DNA of 41,334 nucleotides from Actinomycetota bacterium (GTDB taxonomy: Bacteria; Actinomycetota; Actinomycetes; S36-B12; CAIYMF01), in the NCBI GenBank assembly GCA_009697815.1, contig WLRQ01000019.1:1-41334 (forward strand), read 5' to 3'. Shown here piece by piece: positions 33,164-41,060 of the stretch (its first letter is position 1; each line of letters begins with the position of its first letter). The position numbers and the translations under genes are program-made. Below the pieces are notes generated by a model. The model was not told where the DNA came from, made no database searches, and saw only the letters and a list, made by a program, of their open reading frames with translations.

Positions 33164-33922
33164 ATGACCGACTACGACGTCCAGGACATGGTCACACTCG
33201 TCACAGGCGGTGCCTCGGGCATCGGTGAGGCGACCTCTCTGCTGCTGGCGCGAGGCGGCGCACATGTGGCTGTCGCCGACTTGCGGCTCGAGGCCTCCCA
33301 ACGCGTGGTCGACTCCATTACCGCCGCAGGTGGTCGGGCTTTCGCGCTCGAGGTCAATGTCACCGACGAGACATCGGTCGATGCCGCGGTCTCCGCGGTT
33401 CTGGCCACCGCTGGCCGGCTCGACGCCGCAGTCAACAGCGCCGGGGTCGGCATGGAGGCTGCCCCCCTCGCCGACACGACCACGGAGGAGTACCGACGCG
33501 TCGTCGGGGTCAACCTCGACGGAATCTTCTTCTGCCTGCGCGCCCAGATTCGCGCGATGCGTCCCACCGGGGGCGGTTCGATCGTCAACCTGGCCTCGAT
33601 GCTCGCCCAGGTCGCGACTGCTGGGGCTTCGCCTTATGTCGCCGCCAAGCATGGGGTGCTCGGCCTCACCCGCACGGCGGCCCTCGATCATGCCGCCGAC
33701 GGCATCCGCGTGAACGCCGTGGCACCTGGGTACATCGGTACCCCGATGGTGATGTCACACACCGGCCCCGAGAGGCTGGCCCTGCTGAACTCCCTGCACC
33801 CCGTCGGCCGCCTTGGCCAGGCCGAAGAGGTCGCCGAGATGGTCGCGTGGCTGGTGAGCGCGGCGTCGACCTTCTGCACCGGCTCGATCTTCACAGTCGA
33901 CGGTGGCTACACCGCACGCTGA
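33164..33922 (+). CDS. SDR family oxidoreductase
   Basis: A 252-residue classical SDR. The cofactor motif is TGGASGIG (about residues 14-21), Asp in VADLRL after beta-2 suggests NAD(H), and the catalytic residues are Ser in NLASMLA and Tyr/Lys in YVAAK. The C-terminus SIFTVDGGYTAR is family-typical. ATG 33164 has GGAGGG seven bases upstream; the open frame extends to about 32795 but would place about 120 residues of non-SDR sequence before the fold. It is followed 48 bp later by a crotonase, likely the same transcript, under operator site D. It probably oxidises a hydroxyacyl intermediate. Substrate unknown. Confidence 0.88.
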   Translation: MTDYDVQDMVTLVTGGASGIGEATSLLLARGGAHVAVADLRLEASQRVVDSITAAGGRAFALEVNVTDETSVDAAVSAVLATAGRLDAAVNSAGVGMEAAPLADTTTEEYRRVVGVNLDGIFFCLRAQIRAMRPTGGGSIVNLASMLAQVATAGASPYVAAKHGVLGLTRTAALDHAADGIRVNAVAPGYIGTPMVMSHTGPERLALLNSLHPVGRLGQAEEVAEMVAWLVSAASTFCTGSIFTVDGGYTAR

Positions 33923-33970
33923 GAGGTGCGACGAGCGATCCCTGATCCGTCGAGAAGTGGGAAGGCAACG

Positions 33971-34675
33971 ATGACCGACCTCAACTGCGAGATCACTGAC
34001 GCCGTCGCGACCGTGACGCTGAACCGCCCCCAGGCGCGCAATGCGCTCTCGGCCGCACTGCGCCAGGAACTGCGCGCGACCATCGCACGCCTCGACGACG
34101 ATGACACCGTCCGCGCCATCGTGTTGACCGGCGCCGATCCGGCGTTCTGCGCCGGGGTCGATCTTCGCGAGCTGAGCGCACCAGGACCCCATCCGGCGGT
34201 CGGGCCCCTGGCCGAGCCGTTCATCACCTCGCGGACCCCGCTGATCGGCGCCATCAACGGCGCCGCCTATACCGGTGGGCTCGAGCTCGCCCTGGCGTGC
34301 CACTTGCTCGTGGCCTCCGAGCGCGCGAGTTTCGCCGATACCCACGCCCGCATCGGCTTCACGCCCGGCTGGGGACTCACCGTGCTGCTCACCGAGGCGA
34401 TCGGGTCACGACGAGCTCGAGAGATGACGCTGTCGTGTCAGCCGATCGACGCCCAGACCGCCCTGCAGTGGGGGCTGGTGAACCGGGTCGTTCCGCACGA
34501 AGATCTTCTCCGCGAGACCGCCGCACTGGCCTCGGCGATCGCGGCCAACGACGCCGCCGCGGTCAGACGGCTCACCGGCCTGTTCAACGACCAAGCCGCC
34601 GCCCGTGATCTCACGAGTTGGCAACTCGAGGCGAAGGCGTTCATGGGCTCGGAACTGCCCACAGACCGTCAATGA
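33971..34675 (+). CDS. Enoyl-CoA hydratase/isomerase (crotonase) family protein
   Basis: A 234-residue crotonase. Oxyanion-hole segments are PAFCAGVDLREL (about residues 57-68) and GAINGAAYTGGLELALACHL (about 94-113). The C-terminal part is short compared with 255-260-residue hydratases, and the last residues (KAFMGSELPTDRQ) lack the usual final helix. ATG 33971 has GAAGG upstream. It lies 48 bp after the SDR and converges with another crotonase across a hairpin. It is one of four crotonase domains in the window, so each probably handles a different CoA ester. The exact reaction is not assignable. Confidence 0.86.
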   Translation: MTDLNCEITDAVATVTLNRPQARNALSAALRQELRATIARLDDDDTVRAIVLTGADPAFCAGVDLRELSAPGPHPAVGPLAEPFITSRTPLIGAINGAAYTGGLELALACHLLVASERASFADTHARIGFTPGWGLTVLLTEAIGSRRAREMTLSCQPIDAQTALQWGLVNRVVPHEDLLRETAALASAIAANDAAAVRRLTGLFNDQAAARDLTSWQLEAKAFMGSELPTDRQ

Positions 34676-34689
34676 TCTGATCGTTCGAT

Positions 34690-34722
34690 GGTCGACCCCG
34701 GACCTCATGCCCAGGGCCGACC
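34690..34722. terminator. Bidirectional terminator hairpin between convergent crotonase genes
   Basis: GGTCGACCC (34690-34698) pairs with GGGCCGACC (34714-34722), eight of nine bases plus one A-C mismatch, with a 15-base loop. It occupies the 54-bp gap between two convergent stops. There is no T-run on either side. Confidence 0.5.
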
Positions 34723-34729
34723 ACCACGA

Positions 34730-35581
34730 CTAGTGAGAGTCGGGCCGGCTCGCCTGGTCGAGCCAGGCACGCCGATCCTCGAAGGGCAGGGCGACGTACT
34801 CGGACATCCTTGTGACCGATTCCGGGTCGAGCTTGGCCCGGAACGCGGCGTCGATCTCCATCACCGAGGCCGCAGCCATGGTGAGTTCCCGCGCCTGGTA
34901 GATCACGCGCTTCGCGATGCCCACTGCCCCTGCCGGAAGATTGGCGATTTCGGTCGCGATGACGATGGCGCGGGCCAGCGCATCGTCGGCGAGCTCGGAC
35001 ACTGCACCCATCTCAAGGGCTTCCTCGGGAGTGAACACCCGCGCGCGGAGAATGAGCTCGAGCGCACGGTTCACGCCCACGAGTCGGGCCAGACGCTGGG
35101 TACCCGTGCCCCCGGGAAGGATCCCGAGACGCACCTCGGGAAGTCCGTAGCGGAAGTCGCCGTACTGGCCGATCCGGAAGTCGGTGGCCAGCGAGAGCTC
35201 GAACCCGAATCCCATGGTGTCGCCGTTGAGCGCCGCGATCACGGGCTTGTCGAGTGAGTGCAACCGGTTGAGGAGATCGTGCACCTCGTAGTTGATCTTG
35301 GGGCCTGCCGCGATGAAACGCTCACGATCGACGTTCGTGCTGAGGATCTCCGACACATCGAAGTGGGTGATGAACCGACCCGGATTCGCACCACCGAGCA
35401 CAACCGCGCGAATGGCCGGATCCGCCCAGGAATCAACGAGCAATGACAGTTCGCGCACGGCGGCACTGGTGGCGTAGTTCATCGGCGGGTTGAAGTACGT
35501 CGCAATCGCAACGCGGCCCCGCATCTCGACCGACCAGAGCGGGCCCGCACCCTCTGCCTGGTCAGCGCTGCCGACGCTCAT
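34730..35581 (-). CDS. Enoyl-CoA hydratase/isomerase (crotonase) family protein
   Basis: A 283-residue crotonase. The first oxyanion segment is unusual: GRFITHFDVSEI in place of the FSAGxD pattern. The second is AALNGDTMGFGFELSLATDF (about residues 116-135), followed by YGLPEVRLGILPGGTGTQRL, which matches the family's Glu-Pro region. The altered first loop may mark a distinct reaction or substrate. No Shine-Dalgarno precedes ATG 35581. The N-terminal 20 residues lie outside the core fold, so a later start is possible. It is upstream of no close neighbour on its strand: the SDR at 35668-36423 precedes it by 86 bp and may be co-transcribed. Confidence 0.83.
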   Translation of the reverse strand: MSVGSADQAEGAGPLWSVEMRGRVAIATYFNPPMNYATSAAVRELSLLVDSWADPAIRAVVLGGANPGRFITHFDVSEILSTNVDRERFIAAGPKINYEVHDLLNRLHSLDKPVIAALNGDTMGFGFELSLATDFRIGQYGDFRYGLPEVRLGILPGGTGTQRLARLVGVNRALELILRARVFTPEEALEMGAVSELADDALARAIVIATEIANLPAGAVGIAKRVIYQARELTMAAASVMEIDAAFRAKLDPESVTRMSEYVALPFEDRRAWLDQASRPDSH

Positions 35582-35667
35582 GCTGAGTACGACACGAGTG
35601 ATGCGTCAGGAAATGTCATGGTGTCCGCCTTCATCGAGTGCCGAGACCACCGCAACGCGGCAACCTA

Positions 35668-36423
35668 TTACGCCGACCAACCACCGTCGATACCGACGAT
35701 CGAACCGGTCATGAATGCGGCCTGGTCGCTGGCCATCCAGGCCGCGAGATAGGCGACGTCGGACGCGCTGCCGAATCGTCCGAGTGAGGTGAAACCCATG
35801 AGTAGATCCGCGAACTCCCCCACCGGCGGTGTGCCCTCGGTGGCGATGGGCCCAGGAGCGATCATGTTCACCGTGATCCGTCGAGGTCCGAGATCACGCG
35901 AGAGCGACGTGGTGAACCCCTTCAGCGCGGCCTTGGTCGTGGTGTAGACCGAGGCCCCCGCATAGTGAGCCACCGAGCCAACACAGCTGCCGATCGTGAT
36001 GATGCGCCCGCCGTCACCGATGTGCCGGATGGCCTCCTGGGTGGAGTACACAACGCCATTGATGTTGATGGTGAGCATCGCCTCGAGCTGCTCATCACTC
36101 GTCTCGTCCAGGGGCGAGATCCATCCGACCCCCACGTTGTTGACGAGGATGTCGAGTGATCCCAACGCCTCGACCGCCTCGCGGATGCCCGATCGCGACC
36201 CTGCGGCGGTGCCATGGTCAGCGCGGATTGCCACTGCCCTGCCACCTGCGGCCGTGATCGAGTCGACCACCTCGGCGGCGGCCTCAGGTGAGTTGAGGTA
36301 GGTGATGGCGACGGATGCGCCCTGGTGCGCGAGTTCGCGGGCGATCTCGGCACCGATCCCCCGGGAGGCGCCGGTGACGATCGCCGTCTTACCTGTGAGG
36401 GAGGTGCCGAGACGCTCTGCCAT
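35668..36423 (-). CDS. SDR family oxidoreductase
   Basis: A 251-residue classical SDR. The cofactor motif is TGASRGIG (about residues 18-25), NNVG is present in LVNNVGVGW, and the catalytic residues are Ser in GSCVGS and Tyr/Lys in YTTTK. The C-terminus is SIVGIDGGWSA. Thr/Tyr after beta-2 (ITYLNS) suggests NADP(H), as in FabG-like reductases. ATG 36423 has AAAGG six bases upstream. It lies 39 bp after the flavin monooxygenase stop on the same strand, so a monooxygenase-SDR-crotonase transcript is likely. It may process the hydroxylated product of the monooxygenase. Substrate unknown. Confidence 0.87.
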   Translation of the reverse strand: MAERLGTSLTGKTAIVTGASRGIGAEIARELAHQGASVAITYLNSPEAAAEVVDSITAAGGRAVAIRADHGTAAGSRSGIREAVEALGSLDILVNNVGVGWISPLDETSDEQLEAMLTININGVVYSTQEAIRHIGDGGRIITIGSCVGSVAHYAGASVYTTTKAALKGFTTSLSRDLGPRRITVNMIAPGPIATEGTPPVGEFADLLMGFTSLGRFGSASDVAYLAAWMASDQAAFMTGSIVGIDGGWSA

Positions 36424-36462
36424 CGGGGGCCTTTCGTGAGTCAGGGGGCGCTAGCGAACCGC

Positions 36463-37635
36463 TCAGGGCTTGAGCTTCCCCTTCTCGGCTTCCCAGGTGG
36501 CGGTGGCCAGTGCCTGAGCGTTCTCGACCTGGAGGCTCCAGTCGTTGCGCAACCCCTGGACATGCTCGAAGTTGCTCAGCAAGCGGGCCGTGGTTCCCTG
36601 GAAGTGCGGTGCCACGTCGCGCATGACGAGTTCGTGAGATCGCATCGTCTCCTGGCGATCGGCGATCTCGGTGCCGAAGCCCAGGAACGCGCCGTAGCCG
36701 CCCGTCTGCGCCTCGAAGGCGTGCAAGTGGTTGATGAGACGCTCTGGGCCTCCGATCACCATCAGGCCGATGTCATTGAGCTCGTCGATACTGCGGTCGA
36801 TATCGGTGATATCGGTGAGCGCGTTGGCCAGCGGCGTGGTGGTGCTCAGGTACTTCAGCAGGTGCCCGAGCCCGAACCGGACGTCCTTGCGGGCCTGCTC
36901 CTCGGTATCGGCGATGTGGTAGAAGCTCACGAGCCGCCAGTTGGCACGGTCGACGGTCTTGCCATGGGCCTCAGCCTCGGCTTCGACGATGCTCCAGGTG
37001 TTGCGCAGGGCTTCCCAGCCCTCGGGGCTGCTCGCGGCGATCGTGAGCAAGGAGACCCCGTGCTTGCCTGCCTGACGCGGGCCGTAGGGAGAGGCCGTGC
37101 CCGCGGTGCTGACCTCGAAGTGCGGGGTGGAGTAGGGCTTGAGTTGGAGTTGCGCGTCGCGCATCGTGAACCAATCAGTCTCCATGGTGATCGGCTCGTC
37201 GCTGGTGAGCAGCGCCATGATCGCATCGAGACCCTCGCCAAGCTTGCGACGGTTCTGGGAGTAGTCGAGACCGAAAATGTGGGCGTCCCACGACAGGGAG
37301 CCGGGGCCCACACCGAGGATGGCGCGACCGCGTGTGAGGTGGTCGAGGGTGACCATCCGCTCGGCCACCATGAAGGGGTGGTGGTAGGGCAGCGTCGTGA
37401 CACCGGTGGCGAGCTTGATGTTCTTCGTACGCTGCGCGGCAGCGGCGATGAAGATCTCGGGGAAGGGGATGAGCTCCCAGCCGCCGTTGTGGTGCTCTCC
37501 GAACCAGGCCTCGTCGTAGCCGACCTTGTCCATCCACTCGACCATCTCGAGGACTCGCTCAAGAGCCAGCGTGGGGTTTTGGTCGGGGCGCTGGATCGGC
37601 GGGGTGAAACTTCCGAAACGAAGACGCCGGGACAT
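36463..37635 (-). CDS. LLM-class flavin-dependent monooxygenase (limonene 1,2-monooxygenase-like)
   Basis: A 390-residue bacterial-luciferase-fold monooxygenase using reduced flavin (FMNH2, or possibly F420). The N-terminal block LRFGSFTPPIQ, the WFGEHHNGGWELIPFPEIF segment (about residues 44-62) and TTLPYHHPFMVAERMVTLDH are typical of the group annotated as limonene 1,2-monooxygenase. ATG 37635 follows AGGAGG by four bases; a TTG one codon earlier is less likely. A well-formed promoter with an embedded dyad lies at 37684-37712. It would insert oxygen into a hydrophobic or terpenoid-like substrate or do a Baeyer-Villiger-type step, an upstream reaction for the island. A separate flavin reductase is not in the window. 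Confidence 0.85.
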   Translation of the reverse strand: MSRRLRFGSFTPPIQRPDQNPTLALERVLEMVEWMDKVGYDEAWFGEHHNGGWELIPFPEIFIAAAAQRTKNIKLATGVTTLPYHHPFMVAERMVTLDHLTRGRAILGVGPGSLSWDAHIFGLDYSQNRRKLGEGLDAIMALLTSDEPITMETDWFTMRDAQLQLKPYSTPHFEVSTAGTASPYGPRQAGKHGVSLLTIAASSPEGWEALRNTWSIVEAEAEAHGKTVDRANWRLVSFYHIADTEEQARKDVRFGLGHLLKYLSTTTPLANALTDITDIDRSIDELNDIGLMVIGGPERLINHLHAFEAQTGGYGAFLGFGTEIADRQETMRSHELVMRDVAPHFQGTTARLLSNFEHVQGLRNDWSLQVENAQALATATWEAEKGKLKP

Positions 37636-37683
37636 CAATCCTCCTCACGCAGTCTCGGCTCGGTGCCGAGGACGCAAGGCACC

Positions 37684-37712
37684 ACGATACAAACGGTTGG
37701 TAGGCAAATCAA
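37684..37712 (-). promoter_or_regulatory. Promoter with embedded dyad, site E (flavin monooxygenase)
   Basis: Read on the minus strand: -35 TTGATT (37712-37707), exactly 17 bp, then -10 TATCGT (37689-37684). The spacer contains TACCAAC-C-GTTTGTA, a 15-bp dyad with six of seven matching pairs and a central base. The layout copies sites B and C but the half-site and spacing differ, so a different regulator is likely. It ends 49 bp before the monooxygenase ATG. Confidence 0.6.
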
Positions 37713-37737
37713 GAGATTGCCGACACCATCAACGGGT

Positions 37738-38547
37738 CTAGCGAATCGTGAGCCCCGCATCGATCGGCAGCTGCACGCCAGTGATGTAGCGACCCGAGTC
37801 CGACACCAGGTAGAGGATCGCGTTGCTGATGTCCTGCGCCTCGACGAGGTCGATGGGCAGAGCATTCAGAAACAGCGGAGCCATGTCCGGCTCCTTTTCC
37901 AGCAGCCCAGGCATTCCGCCGAGTCCCTGGAGCATCGGGGTGTCGACACCTGTGGGGTGCACCGTATTGATCCGAATGTTGTGCTTGGCCAGCTCATTCG
38001 CCAGGGACTTCACCAAGCCCACGATGCCGTGCTTGGAAGCGGCGTAAGGGGCAAAGAAGGGGCGGCCCACGATCCCCAGCGTGGAGCTTGTTGCCACCAT
38101 CGCGCCACCACCTGCGGCGATCAAATGAGGAACGCCTGCAACGAGGGTGTTCCACACCCCAGTGAGGTTGATGTCGATGGTGTCTTGCCAGACCTTCTCG
38201 CTGACTTCGTCCCACCGGTTCAGGGTCGAGATCCCGGCATTGGCCAACACGATGTCGAGGCGGCCAAGCTCGGCCACACCCGCGTCGACCGCTGCTTGCA
38301 CTCCCTGCTTGTCGCGGACGTCCACGTGCGCGGTGACAACGCGACGACCCAAGGCCGCGACCTGGCGCTTGGTCTCTTCGAGGTCGGCCGGTGTGGCGAA
38401 CACATAGCTGTCGGAACCACTGGGGGCGCAGATGTCGACGGCGATGATGTCGGCACCCTCGGCTGCCAATGTGACGGCGTGACTGCGGCCCTGCCCACGC
38501 GCAGCACCGGTGATGAATGCGACCTTGCCCTCGACACGACCGGTCAT
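37738..38547 (-). CDS. Mycofactocin-coupled SDR family oxidoreductase
   Basis: A 269-residue SDR of the mycofactocin-dependent type. The hallmark N-terminus is GKVAFITGAARGQGRSHAVT, followed by EGADIIAVDICAPSG and the inserted helix FATPADLEETKRQVAALGRR that sets this family apart from ordinary SDRs. The catalytic residues are Ser in ATSSTLG and Tyr/Lys in YAASK. In this family NAD stays bound and electrons go to the redox peptide cofactor mycofactocin, which is largely actinobacterial. The mycofactocin synthesis genes are not in the window. ATG 38547 has GGAGG upstream. It lies 66 bp after the carboxyltransferase-like gene on the same strand. It would oxidise an alcohol of the pathway. Confidence 0.9.
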   Translation of the reverse strand: MTGRVEGKVAFITGAARGQGRSHAVTLAAEGADIIAVDICAPSGSDSYVFATPADLEETKRQVAALGRRVVTAHVDVRDKQGVQAAVDAGVAELGRLDIVLANAGISTLNRWDEVSEKVWQDTIDINLTGVWNTLVAGVPHLIAAGGGAMVATSSTLGIVGRPFFAPYAASKHGIVGLVKSLANELAKHNIRINTVHPTGVDTPMLQGLGGMPGLLEKEPDMAPLFLNALPIDLVEAQDISNAILYLVSDSGRYITGVQLPIDAGLTIR

Positions 38548-38613
38548 GGTGGTTCCTCCGTCAGAACTAGATGGTGGCCGGGTTGGCCAGGGCGGGAAGT
38601 GCGGGTGGTGCCG

Positions 38614-40092
38614 TCAGCGTCCGGCCGTGCTGCGGTGAAGTGCGATGCTGAACTCCGGGGTGCTGACGCGCACGGCGGAACTACGGGAATCCTCCGCCAC
38701 GAGTTCAGCGACGTTCTGGAGTATCGAGTTGGTCGAACGCCGGAGGTCGGTGCGCAATGGCCCGGCCGCGAGCATGGCCTCGACCTCCGTGTCGGAGGTC
38801 ATCAGGCGAAGCAGGAGCTCCTCGTCGCTGATGGACTTGCTGAACCGCTGGCGCACCTCCGCCAACGACGGCTGCGGAGCGGTCCAGCCGCGAAAGTGTG
38901 CGGCTCGGGGCTGGGCCATGATCCGGTCGTTGACCGCCGGGTCAATAGGGCGCGGCACTGGGCCGTAATGGCCCATGGCGTATTGGATCACCTCATCGGG
39001 CACGAGGCTGTAGCGCTCACCCGTGACGACGTTGAGCACCGCCTGCACCCCGACGAACTGCGAGAACGGGGTCGCCATGATCGGCTGGCCAAGCTCCTCG
39101 CGCACGCGCGGGATCTCTTCGAGCACGGCGGGCAGACGGTCGGCCATCCCATGCTGAGCCAGCTGGTTCTTCAACGTGCCCGTCATACCGCCGGGCAGTT
39201 GGTGGTCGTAGATGCGAGGGTCGTACTCGGCCATGGTGCCGGCGGGGAATCCAGCGTCGCCGGCGGCCCATTCGAAGTGCCGCGCCACTGGCTCGAACAT
39301 CGAGGTGTCGAGCCTGTGCTCGAGCCCGAGCTGCTCGAGGATCGGCATCATGCCTTCGGTCGACGGCAGAGAGGGACCATTGGCCATCGGACGAGTGGCC
39401 GTGTGGAGCACGGTGAATCCGGCCTTGAGTCCCTCGATGTAGTTGTGCTGGGCGAGCCCAGTGGTGTTGTGACAGTGCAGTTCGAGTGCCGTGGCACCGG
39501 TGCTCGCGCGAAGTGCGGGGAGCAGAGTTTTGGCGCGTTCGGGCTTGAGGACACCTGCGGCGTCTTCGACGTAGATCGACTTCACGCCCGGCCAACGCGA
39601 CATCTCACCGGCACGCTCGGCGAAGAAGGCGTCGTCATGGACGTCGGTGAGCCCGTACATGATCGCGGGCACCGGGGTACCCCCGGCCTCGTGGATGACC
39701 TTCGTCAACCGCAGCAGCGTGGGCATGTCGTAAAGACAGTCGTAGATCCAGAAGCTCGGCACGCCGTGCTTGATCAGAGTGCGGACCCAGAGATCCATGA
39801 TGGAGTCGGGGGTGAACCCCATCCCCATGATGTTGCGCGAGCGCATTCCGCTGCGAACACTGTTGTTCGGGAGGTTCGCCACCAGGAAGTCCGTGGAGGC
39901 CCAGGGATTCTCGCGGAACTGCCGAAGCAGAACTGTGAACATCCCTGGGCCGGTGAGATCGACGACCTCGAATCCGGTGCGGTCCAGGTACGGCAGGGCC
40001 TGCGCCGCCTGGTAGGCGCGCAGTCGGATGCCCCACAGACTTTGCTGCCCATCGCGGAGCGTCTGGTCGATGAACTCGATGGTGCTTGCCAC
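38614..40092 (-). CDS. Carboxyltransferase-fold (OadA/PycB-like) protein, atypical
   Basis: A 492-residue DRE-TIM protein homologous to carboxyltransferase domains of oxaloacetate decarboxylase alpha, transcarboxylase 5S and pyruvate carboxylase. The metal motif is DQTLRDGQQSLW (Asp10), with the later metal histidines His206 and His208 in ELHCHNTTG. In biotin-dependent members the metal is also held by a carbamylated lysine in KDMAG. Here that place reads VEDAAG with Glu176. No biotin-carrier domain follows and none is encoded nearby. It may therefore be a lyase or carboxyltransferase that does not use biotin in the usual way, or work with a carrier encoded elsewhere. GTG 40092 has AAGGAG nine bases upstream. 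It lies between an acyl-CoA dehydrogenase pair and the mycofactocin SDR. Confidence 0.82.
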   Translation of the reverse strand: MASTIEFIDQTLRDGQQSLWGIRLRAYQAAQALPYLDRTGFEVVDLTGPGMFTVLLRQFRENPWASTDFLVANLPNNSVRSGMRSRNIMGMGFTPDSIMDLWVRTLIKHGVPSFWIYDCLYDMPTLLRLTKVIHEAGGTPVPAIMYGLTDVHDDAFFAERAGEMSRWPGVKSIYVEDAAGVLKPERAKTLLPALRASTGATALELHCHNTTGLAQHNYIEGLKAGFTVLHTATRPMANGPSLPSTEGMMPILEQLGLEHRLDTSMFEPVARHFEWAAGDAGFPAGTMAEYDPRIYDHQLPGGMTGTLKNQLAQHGMADRLPAVLEEIPRVREELGQPIMATPFSQFVGVQAVLNVVTGERYSLVPDEVIQYAMGHYGPVPRPIDPAVNDRIMAQPRAAHFRGWTAPQPSLAEVRQRFSKSISDEELLLRLMTSDTEVEAMLAAGPLRTDLRRSTNSILQNVAELVAEDSRSSAVRVSTPEFSIALHRSTAGR

Positions 40093-40136
40093 GATCAGGA
40101 ACTCCTTGGTGGGCAGTGCTGGGCGTACTCACTACT

Positions 40137-40150
40137 CCTGCCGAGGCAGG
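40137..40150. terminator. Small perfect palindrome between acyl-CoA dehydrogenase and carboxyltransferase genes
   Basis: CCTGCCGAGGCAGG can form a five-pair stem with a CGAG loop, and one more T-A pair extends the dyad. It lies in the 83-bp gap after the dehydrogenase stop on the minus strand. No T-run follows, so it may be a weak terminator, a processing site or an operator. Confidence 0.3.
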
Positions 40151-40175
40151 ACTCAGACCGGGTGGGGCTGGCCCG

Positions 40176-41060
40176 TTACTGCCACAGACCCTTGACCAGT
40201 CGGCGCCTCATCAGCATGGTGCGCATGTAGTAGTGCAGACCCATCTCCCAGGTGAACCCCATGCCCCCGTGCACCTGGATCGCACTCTCGGCCACCTTGA
40301 TGGATGTGTCGAGGGCGTAGCGAGTCTGGCGCTGGGCATTCTCGGGCTCATGGCTAGCCCACACTGCCGCGGTCTCGGCGTACTGGGCCATGGAGTGCAT
40401 GTCCGCAAGACGGTGCTTGATCGCCTGGAAACTGCCGATCGGCTTGCCGAACTGCTGGCGCTCCTTGGCGTAAGCAACCGACAAGTCGACGAGTTGGGCC
40501 GCAGCCCCCGCGGCCTCCGATGCCCACAGGATCGCGAGCTCATTCGCTGCAGCGGGTTCGAGCGCCGTGGTCCATGGCAGGATCCCTGCCCGCAGGTGCG
40601 GTGCGATGTCGTCTTCGGCTGCCTCGGGAGAGAGCTCGAGGACATCGGCCGCCTGGCCGATACTGCGCGCCACACTCACCCCGGCGCCGAGGGCGAACGG
40701 CGCGACACCACTCGAACCTCGTGCACCTACGCGAGCCACCGACACAGTGACGGGCCCGTCGGACTCACGTGCAGCGGCAGACCAGCGCTTGGCCCACATC
40801 GTCTCGATCAGAGGAAGTGCTACGCACGTGTGTCCCCACACCATCGCCACCTCGGCGAGATCGCGCAGTGATGCGCCACCACCGTCGTGGCTCTCCGGCA
40901 CCCCGACGAGGTCCCAACCACCGTCTCCGATGGTGGCCCAGGGCATGGGGTCGCGGTGGGCGTAGTCGGCGACAGGAGTGCCGGCCACGGCACGCTCGGC
41001 CAAATCGCGAATCGCGTCGGCCGAGACGCGCCCGACCTCGGAAGCCTCAAGAGTTGTCAT
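40176..41060 (-). CDS. Acyl-CoA dehydrogenase subunit, short heteromeric type
   Basis: A 294-residue acyl-CoA dehydrogenase-family protein, about 90 residues shorter than homotetrameric enzymes. The C-terminal helical domain is clear: YAKERQQFGKPIGSFQAIKH (about residues 213-232) and VHGGMGFTWEMGLHYYMR. The N-terminal and middle beta domains are shortened, and the usual TEPxxGSD flavin block is missing. There is no YEGT-type catalytic glutamate. This matches the partner subunits of alpha2beta2 dehydrogenases of actinobacterial sterol and branched-acid catabolism (FadE28/FadE29 type), in which only one subunit carries the catalytic base. It overlaps the next gene by 4 bp (ATGA), which encodes another dehydrogenase chain. 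FAD binding would be shared between the two. Confidence 0.83.
   Translation of the reverse strand: MTTLEASEVGRVSADAIRDLAERAVAGTPVADYAHRDPMPWATIGDGGWDLVGVPESHDGGGASLRDLAEVAMVWGHTCVALPLIETMWAKRWSAAARESDGPVTVSVARVGARGSSGVAPFALGAGVSVARSIGQAADVLELSPEAAEDDIAPHLRAGILPWTTALEPAAANELAILWASEAAGAAAQLVDLSVAYAKERQQFGKPIGSFQAIKHRLADMHSMAQYAETAAVWASHEPENAQRQTRYALDTSIKVAESAIQVHGGMGFTWEMGLHYYMRTMLMRRRLVKGLWQ

Noticed and set aside
36325-40230. A plus-strand open frame of about 1300 codons opposite four minus-strand genes
   Set aside because: It is antisense to an SDR, a flavin monooxygenase, a mycofactocin SDR and a carboxyltransferase-fold gene, all with intact motifs. Its translation is His/Arg/Gly-rich with no domain, as expected of the mirror frame in high-GC DNA.
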